Assembly: GCA_945828175.1 (NCBI GenBank)
Contig: CALZQD010000005.1
Location: 1 to 17,854 of the forward strand
Length of the DNA: 17,854 nt
Reading direction: 5' to 3'
Origin: an uncultured Bacteroidales bacterium
GTDB taxonomy: Bacteria; Bacteroidota; Bacteroidia; Bacteroidales; Muribaculaceae
Within the stretch, counting starts at the first letter, position 1. Every line of letters begins with the position of its first letter. Below the pieces are notes generated by a model. It did no database searches, was not told the DNA's origin, and was given only the letters and a program-made list of their open reading frames with translations. The position numbers and the translations under genes were made by a program. Shown here piece by piece: positions 13,170 through 17,854 of the stretch.

Positions 13170-15098
13170 ATGGCAGAAGACGATATAAACCTCTTTGACG
13201 GCAATGAAGACATTGTCGTCGAAGCCGAATACACCGAAGACGACATCAAGACCCTCGACTGGAAGGAACACATACGCCGGCGCCCGGGCATGTATATAGG
13301 CAACCTCGGCGACGGCACCACCTCTGACGACGGCATCTACGTGCTGCTCAAAGAGGTGCTTGACAACTCTATCGACGAATATATGATGGGCTTCGGCAAG
13401 ACCGTCAACGTCGACGTGTCGGCCGAGAGCGCCACTGTCAGAGACTTCGGCCGCGGCATCCCTCTGGGCAAGCTAATCGACGTCGTGTCGAAGATGAACA
13501 CGGGCGGCAAATACGACTCGAAGGCCTTCAAGAAATCGGTGGGCCTCAACGGCGTCGGCCTCAAGGCCGTCAACGCCCTGTCGACCGAATTCACCGCCAC
13601 GAGCTACCGCGACGGCATGATGAAACGCGCGCGCTTTGAATGCGGCGAGCTTGTCGAGGAGTCGGAGCTCGAGCCGACCGAGGAGCCGAACGGCACGCAG
13701 ATATCGTTCACACCCGACCGCTCGATATTCCGCGACTATAAGTTTCTCGACGAGTTCATCACGCCGCTGATCAAGAACTATACATTCCTAAACACAGGTC
13801 TCGCGATTGTCTTCAATGGGCGCCGCATGATATCGCGCAACGGTCTTCTCGATCTGCTTCAGGCCAACCTCACCTCAGAGCCCCTCTACCCCGTCATACA
13901 TCTCAAAGGCGACGACATCGAGATAGCCCTCACCCACGTCAACCAGTACGGCGAGGAATATTATTCGTTTGTCAACGGCCAGCACACAACCCAGGGCGGC
14001 ACTCACCTAAGCGCTTTCAAAGAGGCGGTTTCGCGCACGATGAAAGACTATTTCGGACGCAACTTCGAGTACTCTGACATACGCAACGGTATGGTCGCCG
14101 CCATCGCCCTCAAGGTCGAGGAGCCTGTCTTCGAGTCGCAGACCAAGACACGACTGGGCTCGCGCGACATGGGTCCCGAGGGGCCGACAGTGGCCAAATT
14201 CATCGGCGACTTTGTCAAGAAAGAGCTCGACGACTACCTCCACCGCGACCTCGAGGTGGCCAAGGTCATCCTCAAGAAGGTGCAGGAGAGCGAGCGCTCG
14301 CGCAAAGCGATGGCCGGCATCGCCAAACTCGCGCGCGAGAAGTCAAAGAAAGTCAACCTTCATAACAAGAAGCTTCTCGACTGCCGCGTACACCTCAACG
14401 ATGTCAAAGGCGACGAAGATCTCAAACGGGCATCGTCGATCTTCATCACCGAGGGCGACTCAGCCGCAGGATCAATCACGAAGATACGCAACGTCGACAC
14501 ACAGGCCGTGTTCTCGCTGCGAGGCAAGCCGCTCAACACCTTCGGTCTGACGCAGAAGGTGGTCTATGAAAACGACGAATTCAACTGCCTCCAGGCCGCG
14601 CTCAACATCGAGGGCGGCATCGACGAGCTGCGCTACAACAACGTCATCATCGCAACCGATGCCGACGTCGACGGCATGCATATTCGCCTGCTGCTGATAA
14701 CTTTCTTCCTGCAGTTCTTCCCCGATCTTATCAAGAAGGGCCACGTCTATGTGCTGCAGACCCCTCTGTTCAGGGTCAGGAACAAGAAGACCGCCCGCCG
14801 CGGCAGCAAGAAAGCCGGCGACGAGACATACTATTGTTATAACGACGATGAGCGCGTCACGGCCATCAACAAATTGGGCGAAAACGCCGAAATCACGCGA
14901 TTCAAAGGTCTCGGCGAAATCTCGCCTGAGGAATTCAAGGATTTCATCGGCGAGGACATGCGCCTCGACCGCGTAACGCTGAAAAAAGAAGACGGTGTGT
15001 CGGAGCTCCTCGAGTTCTATATGGGCAAGAACACCATGGAACGCCAGCGCTTCATCATCGATAACCTCATTATTGAAGATGACTCACAAATCAGCTGA
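13170..15098 (+). CDS. parE: Type IIA DNA topoisomerase ATPase/TOPRIM subunit (topoisomerase IV subunit B)
   Basis: ATPase and strand-passage subunit of a type IIA topoisomerase; with ParC it would decatenate chromosomes. The 642-residue protein has a GHKL ATPase domain (E62-VLDN66, DFGRGIP 92-98, K-loop [13 protein letters not shown] 125-137), a transducer domain with the QTKTRLGS loop (324-331, K326) and a TOPRIM domain with E428-GD-S-A-A-G and D497-A-D499-V-D501. The EGDSAAG form and the length fit the ParE-like Bacteroidota paralogue better than GyrB, and so does the neighbouring coaD and S41 protease order. A GyrB identity cannot be fully excluded without comparison. parC is not in the window. 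The ATG at 13170 lies just after a -7 box. The end overlaps coaD by 20 bases. Confidence 0.9.
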   Translation: MAEDDINLFDGNEDIVVEAEYTEDDIKTLDWKEHIRRRPGMYIGNLGDGTTSDDGIYVLLKEVLDNSIDEYMMGFGKTVNVDVSAESATVRDFGRGIPLGKLIDVVSKMNTGGKYDSKAFKKSVGLNGVGLKAVNALSTEFTATSYRDGMMKRARFECGELVEESELEPTEEPNGTQISFTPDRSIFRDYKFLDEFITPLIKNYTFLNTGLAIVFNGRRMISRNGLLDLLQANLTSEPLYPVIHLKGDDIEIALTHVNQYGEEYYSFVNGQHTTQGGTHLSAFKEAVSRTMKDYFGRNFEYSDIRNGMVAAIALKVEEPVFESQTKTRLGSRDMGPEGPTVAKFIGDFVKKELDDYLHRDLEVAKVILKKVQESERSRKAMAGIAKLAREKSKKVNLHNKKLLDCRVHLNDVKGDEDLKRASSIFITEGDSAAGSITKIRNVDTQAVFSLRGKPLNTFGLTQKVVYENDEFNCLQAALNIEGGIDELRYNNVIIATDADVDGMHIRLLLITFFLQFFPDLIKKGHVYVLQTPLFRVRNKKTARRGSKKAGDETYYCYNDDERVTAINKLGENAEITRFKGLGEISPEEFKDFIGEDMRLDRVTLKKEDGVSELLEFYMGKNTMERQRFIIDNLIIEDDSQIS

Positions 15099-15552
15099 CA
15101 ACACCGGCAACGGGCCGCGCGTAGCGCTCTTTGCCGGGTCGTTCAATCCGTTTACCGTCGGCCATGACTCGATTGTGCGCCGCGGGCTCGGCCTGTTCGA
15201 CAAAATAATAATCGGCGTCGGCCACAACCACGCCAAATCAGACGACGAGGATGTCGCCGCCCGCGTCAATGCCATCAGAAAAATCTATGAAGGCATCGAC
15301 GCCGTCGAGGTCAGGCCCTACAGTTGCCTGACGGTCGACTTCGCCCGCGAGTGCGGCGCCGGATACCTCCTGCGCGGCATGCGCAGCGTCAAAGACTTCG
15401 AGTATGAGCGCGACATGGCCGACATCAACCGCCGCCTGACGGGCATCGAGACCGTGATTCTCTTCACCTTGCCCGAGCACGCCGCCATATCGTCGTCAAT
15501 CGTGCGCGAGCTCGAGAGCTACGGCCACGACGTCAACTCATTTCTACCCTGA
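15079..15552 (+). CDS. coaD: Pantetheine-phosphate adenylyltransferase
   Basis: Catalyses the penultimate step of coenzyme A synthesis, ATP plus 4'-phosphopantetheine to dephospho-CoA. The 157-residue protein has the full nucleotidyltransferase set: [10 protein letters not shown] (20-29, TxGH motif with H29), the phosphopantetheine loop [14 protein letters not shown] (97-110) and the C-terminal ISSSIVRE (137-144). GSFNP replaces the more usual GSFDP. The ATG at 15079 is the only good start near the first beta strand and gives normal length; it places the first 20 bases inside the 3' end of parE in another frame, so the genes are probably coupled. The S41 protease gene follows 30 bases after the stop. 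Confidence 0.96.
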   Translation: MTHKSADNTGNGPRVALFAGSFNPFTVGHDSIVRRGLGLFDKIIIGVGHNHAKSDDEDVAARVNAIRKIYEGIDAVEVRPYSCLTVDFARECGAGYLLRGMRSVKDFEYERDMADINRRLTGIETVILFTLPEHAAISSSIVRELESYGHDVNSFLP

Positions 15553-15582
15553 CTTGTTATATAATCTACAACACACCGTATA

Positions 15583-17244
15583 ATGACTTTCAAGAAAATT
15601 TTAGCCGCCGCCTTGGTATGTTTACCCTTTCTCGGCGCCGGCGCCAAAACCATAGAACTTCAGCCCGACCAGAAACTGCGCATGGCCGCGGCTCTTATCG
15701 AGAACTACTATGTCGACGAGGTCGACGGCGGCAAGGTGGCCGAAGAGGCCATCATAGCCATGCTCAAGACCCTCGACCCCCACTCGACCTACAGCAACGC
15801 CGAGGAGACGCGCGAGCTGACCGAGCCTCTCGAAGGCAAATTCAGCGGCATCGGCATCCGCTTCAACATGTCGACCGACACGGTCTACGTCATCCAGACC
15901 GTCGCCGGCGGCCCGTCGGAGCGCGTCGGCATCCGTCCCGGTGACCGCATCATCATGGCAGGCGATAGCCTCATCGCCGGACGCAAGATGGGCAACACGC
16001 GAGTAATGAAGATTCTCCGCGGCGAAAAGGGCTCAAAGGTCAACCTTAAAGTCAAGCGCGGCGACTCGCCCGAGCTCATCGACTTCGTCGTCACCCGCGA
16101 CGATATACCCATCTACAGCGTCGATGCAGCCTATATGGTCGACCCGCAGACTGGTTACATCCGCATCAGCCGCTTCGCCGAAGACACAGCCAAAGAGACG
16201 GCCCGTGCCATCGAGAAGCTGATGAAACGCGGCATGAAAAAGCTTATCATCGACCTGCAGGACAACACAGGCGGCTATCTCGGCGCCGCCGTCGAGCTCG
16301 CCTCGCTCTTCCTCGACGCCGGCGACCGCGTCGTCTATACCAAGGGCCTGCATTCAGAGCCGATGCACTTCGACCTCGACCGCCGCGGTCCGTTGAGCGA
16401 CATGCCTCTCGTGGTTCTCGTCAACCAGTACTCGGCATCGGCCTCAGAGATTCTCGCCGGCGCCCTTCAGGACAACGACCGCGCCGTGATTGTCGGCCGC
16501 CGCACCTTCGGCAAAGGCCTCGTGCAGCGCCCCTTCCCCTTCCCCGACGGTTCGATGATACGACTGACGACAGCCCGCTACTACACCCCCTCGGGTCGCT
16601 CGATTCAGAAACACTACGACAAAGGCCAGGGCGAGGAATATCAGCTCGATATGCTCAACCGCTACAACAGCGGCGAACTCTTCCACGCCGACAGCATCCG
16701 CCTCGTCGACTCGCTCAGATACGAGACCATTCGCAGCAAGCGCACGGTCTATGGCGGCGGTGGCATCCTGCCCGATGAATTTGTGCCCGTCGACACCACA
16801 TATTTCACCCGCTACTTCCGCGACCTCGTCGCCAAAGGCGTCATCAATACCTTCACGCTCAACTATGTCGATACTCACCGCGACGAACTGCTGAAAAAAT
16901 ATAAAGACGAGGACGCATTCGTCGCCGGATTCACTGTCTCACCGATGATAATCAAGGAACTCGTCGAAGCAGGCGAGAAAGCCGGCGTGGCCCTCGACTC
17001 AGCCCAGTATGAGCGCTCCGAGCCGTACCTCAAGGCCAACATCAAGGGCGTCATAGGCATGGACCTGTTTGAAGACGCCTCGTTCATACGCCCTGTAAAC
17101 GACCTGCTGCCCGAATACCGCACCGCCGTAGGCATCATCAATGACGACAAGCGCTATCGCGACATCCTCGCGGGACGAGTCGAAAAACAGACATATAACA
17201 ACATCGAAAGCTCGTCAGCCGCGCCTGCCGCAACGGCCGAGTAA
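15583..17244 (+). CDS. S41 family C-terminal processing peptidase
   Basis: A periplasmic Ser-Lys dyad protease of the CtpA/Tsp type that trims or degrades proteins from their C-termini. Residues 1-21 form a signal peptide (KK, hydrophobic core, LGAGA). An N-terminal helical region is followed by a PDZ domain at about 85-170 (GKFSGIGIRF; GGPSERVGIRPGDRI). The protease core carries the catalytic Ser in NQYSASASEILAGAL (281-295, S286 by analogy with plant D1P) and Lys in FGKGLVQ (K311), 25 residues apart as in characterised members. A C-terminal extension of about 200 residues, ending in an Ala/Ser-rich tail, is usual for Bacteroidota homologues. It lies 30 bases after coaD and is closed by a bidirectional terminator. 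Its substrates are unknown. Confidence 0.95.
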   Translation: MTFKKILAAALVCLPFLGAGAKTIELQPDQKLRMAAALIENYYVDEVDGGKVAEEAIIAMLKTLDPHSTYSNAEETRELTEPLEGKFSGIGIRFNMSTDTVYVIQTVAGGPSERVGIRPGDRIIMAGDSLIAGRKMGNTRVMKILRGEKGSKVNLKVKRGDSPELIDFVVTRDDIPIYSVDAAYMVDPQTGYIRISRFAEDTAKETARAIEKLMKRGMKKLIIDLQDNTGGYLGAAVELASLFLDAGDRVVYTKGLHSEPMHFDLDRRGPLSDMPLVVLVNQYSASASEILAGALQDNDRAVIVGRRTFGKGLVQRPFPFPDGSMIRLTTARYYTPSGRSIQKHYDKGQGEEYQLDMLNRYNSGELFHADSIRLVDSLRYETIRSKRTVYGGGGILPDEFVPVDTTYFTRYFRDLVAKGVINTFTLNYVDTHRDELLKKYKDEDAFVAGFTVSPMIIKELVEAGEKAGVALDSAQYERSEPYLKANIKGVIGMDLFEDASFIRPVNDLLPEYRTAVGIINDDKRYRDILAGRVEKQTYNNIESSSAAPAATAE

Positions 17245-17266
17245 CGAAACTCATTCCCCCAAAATG

Positions 17267-17306
17267 CACAGAGGGCTGCGACGGCGATGCGTCACAGCCC
17301 TCTGTG
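17267..17306. terminator. Bidirectional terminator between the protease and the small leftward gene
   Basis: CACAGAGGGCTG (17267-17278) and CAGCCCTCTGTG (17295-17306) form a perfect 12-bp stem. An inner GACG/CGTC stem (17280-17283 with 17290-17293) extends it past a C-A mismatch, leaving a 6-base loop. Leftward transcripts then meet a T-run (AAAA at 17261-17264 on plus); rightward the tail is TGTGTT, so weaker. The stop codon of the leftward gene begins 3 bases beyond the stem. Confidence 0.8.
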
Positions 17307-17308
17307 TG

Positions 17309-17650
17309 TTAACGACGATGCTTGCGGTCGACGATGTCGAGAAGCTCGTGATATTCCCGCCAAGCCCTCACGAGGAGCGGCTGCAGGCGTCTGTAAACCG
17401 GACGGCCGTCGCCGTCTGAGAGAATGTCGATAGCCCGACGGTAACTGGTCAGAGCCGACATATTGTAGCCGTTGTGGCGGCAGTCGGCCGCCATCGTCAG
17501 CAGCCGCTTTGCGGCGACGCCGATATCGCCCGGCTGCGACGCCTCGTCGAGGCAATCGTCGAGCATAGCATAAAGCTCGTCGGCGATGATGTTGTTGATA
17601 CGACCGTCAGGACTTGCCGATAAAACTCGGCGACAAAATTGTTTATCCAT
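17309..17650 (-). CDS. Small helical protein, function unknown
   Basis: A 113-residue protein I do not recognise. It has no signal peptide or membrane segment. The sequence looks mostly alpha-helical: about 18-35 (INNIIADELYAMLDDCLDEA), 43-58 (IGVAAKRLLTMAADCRHN), 62-78 (YNMSALTSYRRAIDILS) and 85-108 (VYRRLQPLLVRAWREYHELLDIVDR). Spacing of small and aromatic residues in the middle (AADCRHNGYNMSALTSYRRAI) recalls a TPR-like helical pair, but this is weak. The ATG at 17650 is chosen; the frame continues two codons upstream only to a TTG. Third-position GC use resembles its neighbours, which supports coding. It faces the protease gene across a bidirectional terminator. The start codon lies in the 13-base inverted repeat 17648-17660/17734-17746. 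Confidence 0.75.
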   Translation of the reverse strand: MDKQFCRRVLSASPDGRINNIIADELYAMLDDCLDEASQPGDIGVAAKRLLTMAADCRHNGYNMSALTSYRRAIDILSDGDGRPVYRRLQPLLVRAWREYHELLDIVDRKHRR

Positions 17651-17746
17651 AAACAACAGAATTTATTTGATTGAAAAAAGTAAAAGAACTTCCCTCACAA
17701 CCGCGCGGTCACCCGCGCAGCATGCAAGAAAACTCTGTTGTTTATG
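17648..17746. repeat. 13-bp perfect inverted repeat spanning the start of the small leftward gene
   Basis: CATAAACAACAGA (17648-17660) and TCTGTTGTTTATG (17734-17746) are exact reverse complements, 73 bases apart. The first three bases of the left arm are the start codon of the leftward gene. The spacer holds a GC-rich hairpin at 17703-17718 (GCGCGG, TCAC, CCGCGC) and a weak leftward -7-like box TACTTTTT (17682-17675). It could hide the start codon in a leader RNA stem or flank a small invertible segment. Confidence 0.7.
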
Positions 17747-17854
17747 CGATTATACTACTTCGACTCTCCCAAGGCAAAAAGGTTTAGAGCCTGTTTCAGA
17801 ATAAATGTTAAAGCAGAGGCGGGCAGTCATTGAGCAGATTTGTTCGTGCTTATA
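17747..17854. other. Unassigned right-end sequence
   Basis: About 108 bases without a recognisable complete gene. Base composition is less GC-rich than the genes. On the minus strand one frame stays open from the window edge to a TAA at about 17752-17754 (reading YKHEQICSM near the edge), so the tail of a leftward gene or element entering from the right is possible. No family resemblance is evident. Confidence 0.35.

Noticed and set aside
17586..17804. 72-codon plus-strand frame at the right end
   Set aside because: It crosses the inverted repeat and the start of the leftward gene, and its product is low-quality with no motif.

Overview
The window looks like one end of a contig from a GC-rich member of the Bacteroidales, probably a Muribaculaceae-like gut bacterium. 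The family guess is inference. It rests on four observations: several -7 boxes of the TAnnTTTG type used by Bacteroidota, a near absence of Shine-Dalgarno sequences, a T9SS-like C-terminal sorting tail on the first protein, and a Bacteroidota-style parE-coaD-S41 protease gene order. The first 45 bases are not biological. They are an Illumina Nextera i7 adapter that was never trimmed, so the left edge is an assembly or trimming artefact and the first gene is cut there.

Layout. Bases 46-9156 are read rightwards: a truncated secreted subtilisin-like protease, cdsA (CDP-diacylglycerol synthase), a secreted GH9 cellulase-type enzyme, a phosphohexomutase with its own textbook promoter, an RluA-type pseudouridine synthase overlapping fmt (Met-tRNA formyltransferase) by 4 bases, a small two-helix membrane protein, and a PstS-like lipoprotein closed by a strong terminator. 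A structured 276-base intergenic region follows, with a 9-base tandem repeat and several hairpins. Bases 9433-13053 form a tight leftward operon, aspS - nif3-like - zinc-ribbon coiled-coil protein, with 3-base gaps. From a compact divergent promoter region, bases 13170-17244 run rightwards: parE, coaD (20-base overlap) and a C-terminal processing protease. A bidirectional terminator separates this group from a small leftward gene of unknown function. The start codon of that gene lies inside a 13-base inverted repeat.

Most genes are housekeeping: phospholipid precursor synthesis, sugar-phosphate metabolism, tRNA charging and formylation, rRNA/tRNA modification, DNA topology, coenzyme A synthesis and envelope proteolysis. 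I see no CRISPR array, prophage, toxin-antitoxin or defence system, and no tRNA or rRNA gene. I do not think the window holds a new multi-gene system. The non-coding observations most worth checking are the 13-base inverted repeat at the right end (start-codon sequestration or an invertible segment), the palindrome between the aspS and parE promoters, the hairpin whose loop is the cdsA stop codon, and the tandem repeat between the convergent genes at 9.2-9.4 kb. The adapter matters most for data quality.
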